From the NCBI GenBank assembly GCA_016192105.1, contig JACPUV010000037.1, positions 1-64,000 on the forward strand: DNA of 64,000 nucleotides. Direction: 5' to 3'. This DNA is from Sphingobacteriales bacterium (GTDB taxonomy: Bacteria > Bacteroidota > Bacteroidia > Chitinophagales > Chitinophagaceae). The translations under genes and the position numbers were made by a program. Each line of letters starts with the position of its first letter. The stretch's first letter is position 1. Of the stretch, positions 53,631 through 63,016 are shown in pieces. The notes beneath the pieces were generated by a model that saw only the letters and a program-made list of their open reading frames with translations, did no database searches and was not told the DNA's origin.

Positions 53631-53980
53631 AGAATATACTGAAACTGGAAGAGGCTGGAATGCTGGCCCTGAGCTTATTTATGCTTGGCCGGCTGGAAGC
53701 GGTGTGGTGGTGGTATCTCCTGCTGGTAATCGGTCCTGATATCAGCATGGCCGGCTATGCCGCGGGGAATAAGGCAGGGGCCGCCTGTTATAATTTATTT
53801 CATCATAAAGGAGTGGCAGTAACCTGCCTGCTGGCCGGGTGGTTGCTCCCTTCTGTTGAGTTGGTTTTAACGGGTATAATATTATTCGGTCATTCTTCCA
53901 TGGACCGTATGCTGGGTTATGGATTGAAAACCACCGAAGGCTTTAAGTACACACATTTAGGAATCATCGGAAAGAACTAA
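53627..53980 (+). CDS. DUF4260 membrane protein
   Basis: 117 residues with three or so membrane helices (about 10-22, 26-44, 66-88) and a conserved pattern: EEAGMLALSLFML, VWWWYLLLVIGPDISMAGY, NLFHHKGVAV and GHSSMDRMLGYGLK. This is the DUF4260 pattern. The His-rich HHKG motif and GHSSMDR may bind a metal, but this is inference. Sits between the DUF1835 gene (overlap of four bases) and parC (3-base gap). Confidence 0.9.
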   Translation: MKNILKLEEAGMLALSLFMLGRLEAVWWWYLLLVIGPDISMAGYAAGNKAGAACYNLFHHKGVAVTCLLAGWLLPSVELVLTGIILFGHSSMDRMLGYGLKTTEGFKYTHLGIIGKN

Positions 53981-53983
53981 GAA

Positions 53984-56497
53984 ATGAGTGCAGCTAAGAA
54001 TAAAATAACGGAGGTACAGAACAACGACAGCGGATTGCATGGCCAGTACAAATCCTGGTTCCTGGATTATGCTTCTTATGTAATCCTGGAGCGGGCGGTT
54101 CCGGCTGTGGAAGACGGGTTAAAACCCGTTCAACGCCGTATCCTGCATGCCATGAAAGAAATGGATGACGGGCGTTTTAATAAAGTGGCGAATATTATCG
54201 GCCAGGCCATGCAGTATCACCCGCACGGGGATGCCAGCATTGGTGATGCGCTGGTGAATATGGGGCAGAAGGACCTGCTGATAGATACACAGGGTAACTG
54301 GGGCGATGTACGCACCGGGGATGATGCGGCGGCTGCCCGTTATATCGAAGCGCGCCTGAGTAAATTCGCCCTCGAAGTGGCGTTCAATGCCAAGACCACG
54401 GAATGGCAGCTTAGTTATGACGGCCGTAAGAATGAACCGGTCACCCTCCCCATGAAATTTCCCTTATTGCTGGCGCATGGGGCCGATGGGATCGCCGTGG
54501 GACTCTCCACCAAAATCCTTCCGCATAATTTTGGTGAACTGATTGATGCCGCGGTTAAATACCTCCGGGGAAAACGATTTGAATTGTACCCGGATTTCCT
54601 GACCGGGGGGATGATCGATGTGGCGGATTATAACCAGGGAAAGAGGGGCGGAAAGGTAAAAGTGCGGGCGCATATCGAAGAAGTGGATAAAAAAACGCTG
54701 GCGATTAAGAGCGTTCCCTATGGCGTTACCACCACCCAGCTGATGGAATCCATCGTGAAAGCCAATGACCAGAACAAGATCAAGATCAAAAAAGTAACGG
54801 ATAATACGGCGGCAGAAGTGGAGATCCAGGTGGACCTGGCACCGGGGATTTCGCCGGATATTACGATCGATGCTTTATATAAGTTCACGGATTGCGAAGT
54901 GTCCATTTCACCCAATGCCTGCGTGATCGTGGACCAGAAACCGCAATTCCTGGGTGTACAGGAACTGCTGCGCTTATCGGTGGATAAGACAAAAGACCTG
55001 CTGGAACAGGAACTGAAGATCAAACTCGGGGAGTTGCAGGAAAAATGGCATTATACCTCGCTGGAGAAAATTTTCTTTGAAGAAAAAATATACAAGGAAC
55101 TTGAGAAGAAACACGAGACCTGGGAAAAAGTACTGGAAGCAATTGATAAGGCCTTTGTCCCTTTCAAAAAACAACTGAAACGGGATATATCACGGGAAGA
55201 TATCATTAAGCTGACGGAGAAACCGGTCCGTCGTATCTACCGGCTGGATATTGATGAACTGAATGAACAGATCAGGGGGCTGGAAGCCGAAATCCGGCAG
55301 GTGAAATCCGACCTGGCCAATCTCGTGGATTTCGCGGTGGCTTATTACGAGAACCTGTTAAAGAAATACGGCAAAGGCCGTGAACGGAAAACCGAGATCC
55401 GGCAGTTTGAAGTAATCGAGGCCAAGAGTGTGGTCATTGCCAATACCAAGCTTTATGTGAACAAAGCGGAAGGGTTCATTGGCACCGGGCTGAAGAAAGA
55501 TGAGTTCCTGTTTGAGTGCTCCGACCTGGATGATATCATCGTATTTGCCAAAAGAGGGATCATGAAGGTGGTCAAGGTCTCTGATAAGACCTTTATCGGA
55601 AAGGATATTCTTCACGCCGCTGTTTTCCAGAAGAATGATGAGCGCACCACTTATAATATGATCTATATGGACGGGGCCACGGGGATCAGTTATGCCAAAC
55701 GGTTTAATGTAACCGGTGTAACCCGGGATAAGGAATACGACCTGACCAAGGGGCATGAAAAATCCAAGGTCCATTATTTCACCGCCAACTCCAACGGGGA
55801 GGCCGAAGTGGTAAAGATCGTATTGGGAAACTGTACAGCGCGCATAAAAGATTTTGATTATTATTTTGAGGAACTGGAGATCAAGGGCCGGAACAGCATG
55901 GGAAACCAGGTCACCAAGTACCCGATCAAATCCGTGAAGTTCAAGGAAGCGGGCCGTTCTACCATTGCCGGCAAAAAACTCTGGTATGATGACCAGTTTG
56001 GCCGCCTGAATACAGAAGAAAAAGGAAGCTATCTCGGTGTATTTGACACGGAGGATAAGATACTGGTCATGTTCAATGATGGCAACTATGAGATCACCGA
56101 CCAGGAACTGAACCGGAAACTGGATTCCGGCAAAGTGATCTTCATCGAAAAATTTAACCCGGGGAAAATCGTAACGGCTGTCTATGTGGACATGGACAAA
56201 AAGCAGTTCATGGTGAAGCGGTTTAAGATTGAAACAACCACTCTCCGGAATAAATTTTTCTTTATAAAAGAGGGGGAAGGGAATTATGTGGAAGCGGTAA
56301 CTACGATGGATGAGCCCATATTGGCCATGCAGCAGGGCAGGGGAGCCCAGCTGCGGAAAGGAAAGCTCAAGATCACCAAAATCGCGGAAGTGACCGGCTG
56401 GAGAACCGTTGGCACCAAACTGGCTGATTACAGTAAATCCACGGAGTTGGAATGGGTGAAGCCAAAAGAAGAAGACAGTCAGCCTGAATTATTCTGA
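53984..56497 (+). CDS. parC: DNA topoisomerase IV subunit A
   Basis: 837 residues, the DNA-breaking subunit that works with ParE. The catalytic tyrosine is Tyr120 in AAARYIEARLSK. The winged-helix region shows LKPVQRRILHAMKEM and YHPHGDASIGDALVNMGQKD. A long coiled coil and C-terminal beta-propeller-like domain follow, with a degenerate GyrA-box region. The last residues are acidic (KPKEEDSQPELF). It is the fifth gene of an operon starting at parE; the three genes in between are unusual for topoisomerase IV. Confidence 0.94.
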   Translation: MSAAKNKITEVQNNDSGLHGQYKSWFLDYASYVILERAVPAVEDGLKPVQRRILHAMKEMDDGRFNKVANIIGQAMQYHPHGDASIGDALVNMGQKDLLIDTQGNWGDVRTGDDAAAARYIEARLSKFALEVAFNAKTTEWQLSYDGRKNEPVTLPMKFPLLLAHGADGIAVGLSTKILPHNFGELIDAAVKYLRGKRFELYPDFLTGGMIDVADYNQGKRGGKVKVRAHIEEVDKKTLAIKSVPYGVTTTQLMESIVKANDQNKIKIKKVTDNTAAEVEIQVDLAPGISPDITIDALYKFTDCEVSISPNACVIVDQKPQFLGVQELLRLSVDKTKDLLEQELKIKLGELQEKWHYTSLEKIFFEEKIYKELEKKHETWEKVLEAIDKAFVPFKKQLKRDISREDIIKLTEKPVRRIYRLDIDELNEQIRGLEAEIRQVKSDLANLVDFAVAYYENLLKKYGKGRERKTEIRQFEVIEAKSVVIANTKLYVNKAEGFIGTGLKKDEFLFECSDLDDIIVFAKRGIMKVVKVSDKTFIGKDILHAAVFQKNDERTTYNMIYMDGATGISYAKRFNVTGVTRDKEYDLTKGHEKSKVHYFTANSNGEAEVVKIVLGNCTARIKDFDYYFEELEIKGRNSMGNQVTKYPIKSVKFKEAGRSTIAGKKLWYDDQFGRLNTEEKGSYLGVFDTEDKILVMFNDGNYEITDQELNRKLDSGKVIFIEKFNPGKIVTAVYVDMDKKQFMVKRFKIETTTLRNKFFFIKEGEGNYVEAVTTMDEPILAMQQGRGAQLRKGKLKITKIAEVTGWRTVGTKLADYSKSTELEWVKPKEEDSQPELF

Positions 56498-56502
56498 ACA
56501 GG

Positions 56503-57435
56503 CTATTGAGCGGACTGTTTCTTCCGTTTTATGCGGATGATCGCATTCCGTTCCAGGGTACTGGATACCCGGAGATCATAGACATTTTTCCCGTCATGGA
56601 TCCGCAGCAGGGCCGTATTCGGCGGAATCAGTCCCAGGTTCTCGGCAAACATGCTGATCTCATTAGAAGACTTATTGCTGTCCAGCGCCAGGTTGATATG
56701 AATGGATTTGTGGGTGAGCTTCTGGTTGAAAAGGATCAGTTGCTGATTGTAAAACAGGGAGATGATATCCCCGTCAATTTCTCCGTTATCATACACATCC
56801 ACCCGGAGTGAATCGGATTCCACTTCGATCTCATTGGTCACCACACTTTCCCGTTCGGAATACTGTTTTTCGATCACATAATTCACCACTTTACGCGGAA
56901 TGACATTGGCGGCCACCACCGTATCCTCAGCCGCGGGTTGCCAGACCTGGTAATTTTCCTTGTATTCGCTGATGGCCCTGAGCACGGAGTCCTTTTTACT
57001 GATGTCCCCGTTCAGGGTAAGGTTAAAACCTATATCGGTACAGGTGTATTTATAATCCGGGCGGGCCGTAAAGCTGCCGGAAAGAACAGATTTGGCCTGG
57101 GACACCCGCAGGATGCCTGTCATATCCATGATACAGTCCACTTCTAAACGGGCGGTGGAGCCATAATAAACCACCGGCACATCGTAAAGGATCAGCTGGC
57201 GGGTGCTGGCATTATAACTCCCCTTGACCTGGAGACTGCGGAAAGTATTTTTAAAATAATAGTTCAGGATTCCTTTTACATAATTTTTTTCCGGTTGCAG
57301 TACCATTTCCACCAGGTAATTACTGGCAGCCCCGCTGGTTTTTACATTGGCATAACCGTACCAGTAACCAAAAACAGTCTGGGCACGGGAAAACAGCGAA
57401 AAAAACAGGAGACAAAGCAGAAATCCTTTCTTCAT
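56503..57435 (-). CDS. Secreted protein of unknown function
   Basis: 310 residues from the ATG at 57435, with a signal peptide (MKKGFLLCLLFFSLFSRAQ). The mature part is rich in beta strands: FGYWYGYANVKTSGAASNYLVEMVLQPEKNYV, NYYFKNTFRSLQVKGSYN, LTLNGDISKKDSVL, DSLRVDVYDNGEIDGDIISLFYNQ and ALLRIHDGKNVYDLRVSSTLERNAIIRIKRK. It could be a periplasmic or surface protein. I see no family motif. It converges on parC with a 5-base gap. Confidence 0.78.
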   Translation of the reverse strand: MKKGFLLCLLFFSLFSRAQTVFGYWYGYANVKTSGAASNYLVEMVLQPEKNYVKGILNYYFKNTFRSLQVKGSYNASTRQLILYDVPVVYYGSTARLEVDCIMDMTGILRVSQAKSVLSGSFTARPDYKYTCTDIGFNLTLNGDISKKDSVLRAISEYKENYQVWQPAAEDTVVAANVIPRKVVNYVIEKQYSERESVVTNEIEVESDSLRVDVYDNGEIDGDIISLFYNQQLILFNQKLTHKSIHINLALDSNKSSNEISMFAENLGLIPPNTALLRIHDGKNVYDLRVSSTLERNAIIRIKRKKQSAQ

Positions 57436-57489
57436 AGTCGTGAATATCGGCAAAAGGCGTGCCCCGATAAAACGAAGTTTTACACAGGG

Positions 57490-57927
57490 TTATTTGAAGT
57501 GTCTTTTCATTTCACGTTCAGCATCCTTTTGCCGGATGCTTTCCCGTTTATCATGCATTTTCTTCCCCCGGGCCAGCCCGATCTCTATCTTGGCCAGGTT
57601 CTTTTCGCTGAAGTAGATCCGCAGGGGTATGAGGGTGTATCCCTTCTCCTTCAGTTTGGCTTCGATCTTCCGGATCTCTCTTTTTTCCAGTAGCAATTTC
57701 CGGTCGCGCAGGGGGTCATGGTTATTGACCGTACCATGTGAGTATTCCGCAATATGCAATGATTTCAGCCAGATTTCGCCTTTTTGCAACAGGCAATAAC
57801 TGTCATTAAAACTGGCCCTGCCGGCCCGGAGTGATTTTACTTCCGTACCGAGCAGGATCATCCCGGCTTCATATTTTACATCTATGAAATAATCATGATA
57901 GGCCTGCCTGTTTCTTAGTTCTGCCAT
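57490..57927 (-). CDS. smpB: SsrA-binding protein SmpB
   Basis: 145 residues, the usual size. SmpB binds tmRNA and brings it to stalled ribosomes. Seen: NRQAYHDYFIDVKYEAGMILLGTEVKSLRAGRASFNDSY, IAEYSHGTVNNHDPLRDRKLLL and the basic C-terminal tail KKMHDKRESIRQKDAEREMKR that reaches the decoding centre. ssrA itself is not found in this window. It starts at 57927 and lies 54 bases from the preceding same-strand gene. Confidence 0.96.
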   Translation of the reverse strand: MAELRNRQAYHDYFIDVKYEAGMILLGTEVKSLRAGRASFNDSYCLLQKGEIWLKSLHIAEYSHGTVNNHDPLRDRKLLLEKREIRKIEAKLKEKGYTLIPLRIYFSEKNLAKIEIGLARGKKMHDKRESIRQKDAEREMKRHFK

Positions 57928-58003
57928 GGGTAATATACAAAATAAGGAATCCGCCCGAAGGCAGGCAAAAGTACCCCTTACTGCGGTTCAATAGGGATCC
58001 TGC

Positions 58004-58918
58004 TTAGTTTTTAAATAGCCCCAGGACCGTGGCCAGTTTATTTTTCAGCTCTTTCCGGGGAACAATGAAATCGAGGAAACCATGTTCGAGGATAAATTCA
58101 CTCCGCTGGAAACCCTCCGGCAGATCTTTCTTAATGGTTTCTTTAATGACCCGGGGTCCGGCAAACCCGATCAGGGCACCGGGTTCCGCGATATTCAGGT
58201 CGCCCAGCATCCCGAAAGATGCGGATATGCCCCCGAATGTAGGATCGGTTAATAATGAAATATACGGGAGTTTCGCATCGCTGAGCTGGGATAACTTGCC
58301 ACTGGTTTTGGCCAGCTGCATCAGGGAGAAGGCGCTTTCCATCATCCGGGCTCCACCGCTTTTACTGATGACCATATACGGTATTTGGTGCCGGATACAA
58401 TAATCCACTGCCCGGGAAAATTTTTCCCCCATCACCCCGCCCAGGGAACCGCCGATAAATTCAAAATCCATACAGGCGATCACCAGGTCATTGCCCCCCA
58501 CTTTTCCAACGGCCACCCGCATCGAATCCTTGAGATCGGTCTTATTCCAGATCTCTTCCAGCCTTTTCTTATACGGTTTCAGGTCGGTGAATTCCAGGAA
58601 ATCCTTGCTCCGGATATTCTCAAACAGTTCCGTGAATTCGCCATTATCAAAGAGGAGATCATAATACTCCTGGCTGTTGATCCGGTGGTGGTACCCGCAT
58701 TTGGGGCAAACGAAGTAGTTCTCCTTTAGTTCAGTGACTGTGCAGATAAAATTACAGTCCGGGCATTTCACCCAGAGTCCCTCTGGGGTCTCTTTTTTCT
58801 CCGATGTTTTGGTATTTATCCCCTTCTTGATACGCTTGAACCAACTGGACCTTGCCTCCTCTGCCTTCCCTTCATCCCCAGCCAGGTTTGCATCAAAATC
58901 TTCAAATTGTTTGGCCAT
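58004..58918 (-). CDS. accD: Acetyl-CoA carboxylase carboxyltransferase subunit beta
   Basis: 304 residues. With AccA it transfers carboxyl from biotin to acetyl-CoA, giving malonyl-CoA for fatty acid synthesis. The four-cysteine zinc ribbon is intact: CPDC and CPKC near residues 50-73. The crotonase-like core has GGNDLVIACMDFEFIGGSLGGVMGEKF, SGGARMMESAFSLMQLAKT and PTFGGISASFGMLGD. accA is not in the window. A good promoter lies just upstream, and smpB follows downstream on the same strand 76 bases away. Confidence 0.96.
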   Translation of the reverse strand: MAKQFEDFDANLAGDEGKAEEARSSWFKRIKKGINTKTSEKKETPEGLWVKCPDCNFICTVTELKENYFVCPKCGYHHRINSQEYYDLLFDNGEFTELFENIRSKDFLEFTDLKPYKKRLEEIWNKTDLKDSMRVAVGKVGGNDLVIACMDFEFIGGSLGGVMGEKFSRAVDYCIRHQIPYMVISKSGGARMMESAFSLMQLAKTSGKLSQLSDAKLPYISLLTDPTFGGISASFGMLGDLNIAEPGALIGFAGPRVIKETIKKDLPEGFQRSEFILEHGFLDFIVPRKELKNKLATVLGLFKN

Positions 58919-58935
58919 AACCGAATCTTAAGCTA

Positions 58936-58966
58936 CAAATATAGGGACTTTGTAATTAGTGTCTAA
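58936..58966 (-). promoter_or_regulatory. Promoter of accD
   Basis: On the minus strand TTAG (58966-58963), a 19-base spacer, then TATATTTG (58943-58936). This is close to the Bacteroidota consensus TTTG-N19-TAnnTTTG. The -7 box ends 17 bases before the accD ATG, so the leader is only about ten bases long. Confidence 0.6.
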
Positions 58967-59020
58967 TTCACGGTAAACTAAGTGCTTAGGCCAGTTATTT
59001 TACCCGTTTTCCTTAGCGGA

Positions 59021-61441
59021 TTATTTCTTCAGGACTGTTTCAAAAAGCCGGAATATCCGTTTGTATTCATCGGTCCAACTGCTGGGTTCCACAAATCCGT
59101 GGTCTTCCATGGGATAAGAGGCCAGTTCCCAGTTGTCCTTCCCCAGTTCGATCAGCCGCTGAACCAGTTTGACGGCATCCTGGTAATGTACATTCACATC
59201 CACCATCCCGTGACAGATCAGTAAATTCCCTTTCAGTCCTTCCGCAAAATAAAAAGGCGAGCTCCGCCGGTAGGCCAGGCTGTCCGTATAAGGTTCGTTC
59301 AGTATATTGGAAGTATATCCATGGTTGTAGTTGGCCCAGTCTGTAACCGGGCGCAGTGCTGCCCCGGCGGCAAAAACATCCGGTTCATTGAACATACCCA
59401 TCAGGGTGATAAATCCACCGTAGGATCCGCCATATAAACCCACATGCTGCGGGTTCACCCCGTAATTTTTTACGAGATAGCGGACAGCATCCACCTGGTC
59501 GTCCAGGTCTTTACCCCCCATATGCCGGTAGATACCCGTCCTCCAGTCACGCCCATAACCCGCACTGCCCCGGTAGTCGATATCCATCACATAATAGCCA
59601 TTATCGGCAAGCAGGTTATTGAACATATATTCCCTGAAATAACTGCTCCACCATTTATGCGCATTCTGCAAATAACCGGCCCCGTGTACAAACAATACCG
59701 CCGGTTTATTGGGATGGGGGGTAGCGGGTTTATAAATTCTCGCATATACACCGGCGCCATCCCTGGCCGTAAAACGGATCAGTTCCGGTTCTCTCCAGGA
59801 ATAAGAATTGAATTCATCACTCCGGGCCTTATCCGTAAGCTGTTCCCATTTTCCTCCTGCTTTATTTTCCAGCAAATAGAGTTCCCAGGGCCGGGTAGAA
59901 GAAGAATATAAATCAGCCAGCAGCTTTTCATCAGGAGAAACGGTTACCTGGTGGGCGCCCGGGAGGATACTGATCTTTTCTTTTTTCCCGTCAGCGATGC
60001 TGAGCCGGTAGAAATGCTGTTCACCGGGATCCGCTTCATTGGTACTGATATAAAAATATTTTTTGCCGGCCGATAGCTGTACTTTTTGCACTTCGTAATT
60101 CCCGCTGGTTAATGCTTTTTTCTCACCGGTAGTACTATTGGCCAGGTAAAGATGGGAATAGCCGGTTGCTTCCGAACGGAACCAGAAAGTATTCTCATCG
60201 ATCCACCCCGTGGAAGAACCACCGAACCCACCAGTGCCCGGACCGCCGATCCAGGCTTCATCTCGTTGCCGGTCCAGCAGTTTCAGCCCGCCGCCGGTCC
60301 GGTCAAACCACATCAGCCACCGGTCCTTGTTATCCTGCGAGCGGATTTCCAGGACGGCATTTGTACCCCGGGGCGACCAGGATAAACTGCCAAAATTCAC
60401 GGAACGGTTAACCGCTTTCTTTGTCCGGTCTTCCAGTTGTTTGGGATAGTCCTTTACATAATCAGGCAGGTCTTTGATCCCCGGAATGGAATCGGTTTTA
60501 ATACTGTACACCGTGTCCTTCTCCCGGTCATAAATAAATAGTTCATTGCTGCCCTGTACCGCGCCTACTTTGCTGCGGCCGGGAATATCGGTGGTAAACC
60601 CGGTCTCGGTTACATAACTGGGAACAATAGTCGGTTTTGGCGAAGCTGCCCGGAACAGCCGGTAATTTACAAAACGCCCGTCAGGACTGATGGCCAAGCC
60701 TTGCAGGGTTCTGTCATCCAGGGCTATGCTGCGCAATTCCTTTTCCCTGGGCAGGCTTTTATTATACGCATCCGCCAATTTCTTTTTTTCTTTTCGTTCT
60801 TTTAAAACCTGGAAATAAGCCAACTGGTCGTTTTGCAGCCATTGTTCCTGGGGACTGGAGCCGGTTTTCCCGGAAAGGGGGGCACCGCCTGCCCGCTGCG
60901 GAAAGCCGGAAGGTGACCCGCCGGCATTCTCTCCCGATTTGATTTGGGTCAGTTGTATGGTTTCACCACCTGACAGATCCCAGGCATAAAGATTTTGCCC
61001 GCGGGTATAGACAATCTTCGTTTCATTGAAACAAAACTGTGGATTGCTTTCAATCTCGGTAGTTTGTGTGATCTGCCGGGTACGGCCGGTTTTACTATCG
61101 GCATAAAAAATATCTCCGTTCCGGGTGTACAGGTAAGCAGTCCGGGCCAGGTTATAGATATAGTTTCCTGTTGCATTGAGTTCCTGTTTTTGCAGGGGCG
61201 TGGCTTTTACCGGTTTCCTGTCGTTCAGACTGATATAATAAAGCGAGTCGGCCGGTGCTTTATCCGGGTTCCACATAAAATACAGGCGTTTCCCGTCCTG
61301 GCTCCAGAAAGGGGAAGAGGGAGAGCTGCCCATCCATTTGGGATCCCTCATTATCTTTTCCACCGTTAGTGGACCTGAACTGACCTGCGTGTTTCCCAGC
61401 AATGGGAACAGCAGCAGGTAAAGGACTGCGTAAGGCTTCAT
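59021..61441 (-). CDS. S9-family peptidase (prolyl oligopeptidase/DPP-IV type)
   Basis: 806 residues with a signal peptide (MKPYAVLYLLLFPLLGNTQ). The N-terminal half is a DPP-IV-like beta-propeller with repeats such as FWSQDGKRLYFMW and SWSPRGTNAVLEIRS. The C-terminal half is an alpha/beta hydrolase: KPAVLFVHGAGYLQ, nucleophile Ser673 in GLYGGSYGGF, aspartate in HGMVDVNVHYQD and histidine in MEDHGF. It would cleave peptides in the periplasm, possibly after proline. No partner gene. TATATTTA lies 18 bases before the ATG. Confidence 0.93.
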   Translation of the reverse strand: MKPYAVLYLLLFPLLGNTQVSSGPLTVEKIMRDPKWMGSSPSSPFWSQDGKRLYFMWNPDKAPADSLYYISLNDRKPVKATPLQKQELNATGNYIYNLARTAYLYTRNGDIFYADSKTGRTRQITQTTEIESNPQFCFNETKIVYTRGQNLYAWDLSGGETIQLTQIKSGENAGGSPSGFPQRAGGAPLSGKTGSSPQEQWLQNDQLAYFQVLKERKEKKKLADAYNKSLPREKELRSIALDDRTLQGLAISPDGRFVNYRLFRAASPKPTIVPSYVTETGFTTDIPGRSKVGAVQGSNELFIYDREKDTVYSIKTDSIPGIKDLPDYVKDYPKQLEDRTKKAVNRSVNFGSLSWSPRGTNAVLEIRSQDNKDRWLMWFDRTGGGLKLLDRQRDEAWIGGPGTGGFGGSSTGWIDENTFWFRSEATGYSHLYLANSTTGEKKALTSGNYEVQKVQLSAGKKYFYISTNEADPGEQHFYRLSIADGKKEKISILPGAHQVTVSPDEKLLADLYSSSTRPWELYLLENKAGGKWEQLTDKARSDEFNSYSWREPELIRFTARDGAGVYARIYKPATPHPNKPAVLFVHGAGYLQNAHKWWSSYFREYMFNNLLADNGYYVMDIDYRGSAGYGRDWRTGIYRHMGGKDLDDQVDAVRYLVKNYGVNPQHVGLYGGSYGGFITLMGMFNEPDVFAAGAALRPVTDWANYNHGYTSNILNEPYTDSLAYRRSSPFYFAEGLKGNLLICHGMVDVNVHYQDAVKLVQRLIELGKDNWELASYPMEDHGFVEPSSWTDEYKRIFRLFETVLKK

Positions 61442-61524
61442 AAACCGGTTATTTAGCTATAAATATATTATAGATTGGCGATTGACGCCATACCGGTCAG
61501 CCCATTCTGGTTGAAATACCCCTG

Positions 61525-61896
61525 TTAATTATTGGGAGCCCCGCCGTCGATCCAGCAAAGGATGGAATTTTTCTGCGCGGTACTCAGGGTACCGGTTTTC
61601 GGCATGGTACCGGAAGCAATTGCCGAACGGATATTGTTGCGGCTGTTGAAGATCGCAGAATATGTGGTCAGCGCCCCGGGGCCGTTTACACTGCCGCTGC
61701 CATGGCAAGCAGTTTGAGAAGCACAGGTACCCTGGATAATGGGATTTACATCCGCAGCAAAGGCTTTGTTGGTTACCGTACTGCAGTCCAGCCCGCCGGA
61801 ATTATTATTGTTATTGTTATTGCTGCCATCCTTGCTGCAGGAATACAGGAAGAGTAAACAGCATACAGTTGTCAGCAGGGTCATTTGCCTGATCAT
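61525..61896 (-). CDS. Small lipoprotein with a CX5CH motif, cytochrome-like
   Basis: 123 residues. The lipobox cysteine is Cys20 (LFLYSC). An asparagine-rich linker follows. The domain VNPIIQGTCASQTACHGSGSVNGPGALTTYSAI resembles cytochrome c domains that normally carry CXXCH, but the heme-site spacing is Cys58-Ala-Ser-Gln-Thr-Ala-Cys64-His65, with five residues between the cysteines. A methionine (ASGTMPKTG) lies where an axial Met would sit. CWIDGGAP at the end is typical of the family. It may bind heme in a modified way or have lost it. Its position near a peptidase gives no clue. Confidence 0.75.
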   Translation of the reverse strand: MIRQMTLLTTVCCLLFLYSCSKDGSNNNNNNNSGGLDCSTVTNKAFAADVNPIIQGTCASQTACHGSGSVNGPGALTTYSAIFNSRNNIRSAIASGTMPKTGTLSTAQKNSILCWIDGGAPNN

Positions 61897-62040
61897 AGTC
61901 GTTGGGTTTTGTTTTATTTCTAATCGGCAGGAGGGAAAAAAAGTTGCCTTGCCTTTTCATAAAACGCGAAAATTTCCAATACCCGTGAGAAGGTCCTGTT
62001 AAATCCAGCGGGTTATTCCTAACTTAGAAAAAAAACAGCC

Positions 62041-63015
62041 ATGCGATCCTACTTATTACTGCTGCTTATTGGCCTGCTGCTATTTGCATCCTGCCGGCCG
62101 GCCCGGGAATCCCGTTCAGCCAACAGGGACCGAACAGAGCTCCTGATGGAGGAAGATCCCTATAAACTTGATTTTGCCGCGCTGAAAGAACAGAAGATCT
62201 ACAGTTTTGAGGAAAGGGCCGCTATCCTGAAAGATGGCAACCGGGGATTACTGACTGCCATGTCGGGCGGATTGATTTCACTGGCCACCAACGCGGTTAA
62301 AAAAATGATCAAAAAGGACAGGAGCCGCTATACAGCCGAATATATTACCGGGCAAAAAGACCTGGTCTTCTATGACCAGTTGTCCACCCAGCATCCGTTT
62401 GACCCGGTAGGGATGAAGTTCAACGGGTTTACTTTATTACGGTTACTCCCGCAGCAGCAGGAACAGGAAGACACTGCCATGATCGCTGCATTTGAACTGG
62501 ACGATACGAACCTGTATGAAATTTTAAACAACAATACTTTCCGGCTGAAATTAAATAGCCTGGAACTGAACATCCCCAAGGCCAAACTGGAGAAAAAAGG
62601 CCCCCGCACCCTCAATATGGATATTGAGATCACGTTCAGTACTTCTTACGTGAATGAACAGGGGATGCTGTTCGATGATGTGACGCTGGGAAAATTCTAT
62701 TTATTCCTGCGGAATGCCCCGGTGGATAAAGACAGCCCGGGTTATGCGGATTATTACAGGCGGTTAAAAGGAAAACAGCTGGAAGGACGGAGTTTTATTG
62801 TGCCCCGGTCCTTTGGTTCCTATATAAAACCGGACGGCACAGTCGGAAGATCTTTCAGCCAGGGAACTTATTCCATTGCTGTTCATGTAAAGGAAGCTTC
62901 GCGGAATTCTTTTGTCATGAAAATGCTGATGAATAACTCGGACAAACTGCTGGAAACGGCCGGCTCCAAACTGAAGAAGATCATGAGCCCGTCACCGCAG
63001 GGTTCGCGGAACTGA
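62041..63015 (+). CDS. Lipoprotein of unknown function
   Basis: 324 residues with a lipoprotein signal (LLLLLIGLLLFASCRP, Cys18). The mature part has mixed charged helices and beta strands (FYDQLSTQHPFDPVGMKFNGFTLL, NMDIEITFSTSYVNEQGMLFDDV, GTYSIAVHVKEASRNSFVMKML). Not recognised as a known family. It may sit at the outer membrane. It converges with the bestrophin gene, the two stops separated by one base. Confidence 0.8.
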   Translation: MRSYLLLLLIGLLLFASCRPARESRSANRDRTELLMEEDPYKLDFAALKEQKIYSFEERAAILKDGNRGLLTAMSGGLISLATNAVKKMIKKDRSRYTAEYITGQKDLVFYDQLSTQHPFDPVGMKFNGFTLLRLLPQQQEQEDTAMIAAFELDDTNLYEILNNNTFRLKLNSLELNIPKAKLEKKGPRTLNMDIEITFSTSYVNEQGMLFDDVTLGKFYLFLRNAPVDKDSPGYADYYRRLKGKQLEGRSFIVPRSFGSYIKPDGTVGRSFSQGTYSIAVHVKEASRNSFVMKMLMNNSDKLLETAGSKLKKIMSPSPQGSRN

Positions 63016-63016
63016 T

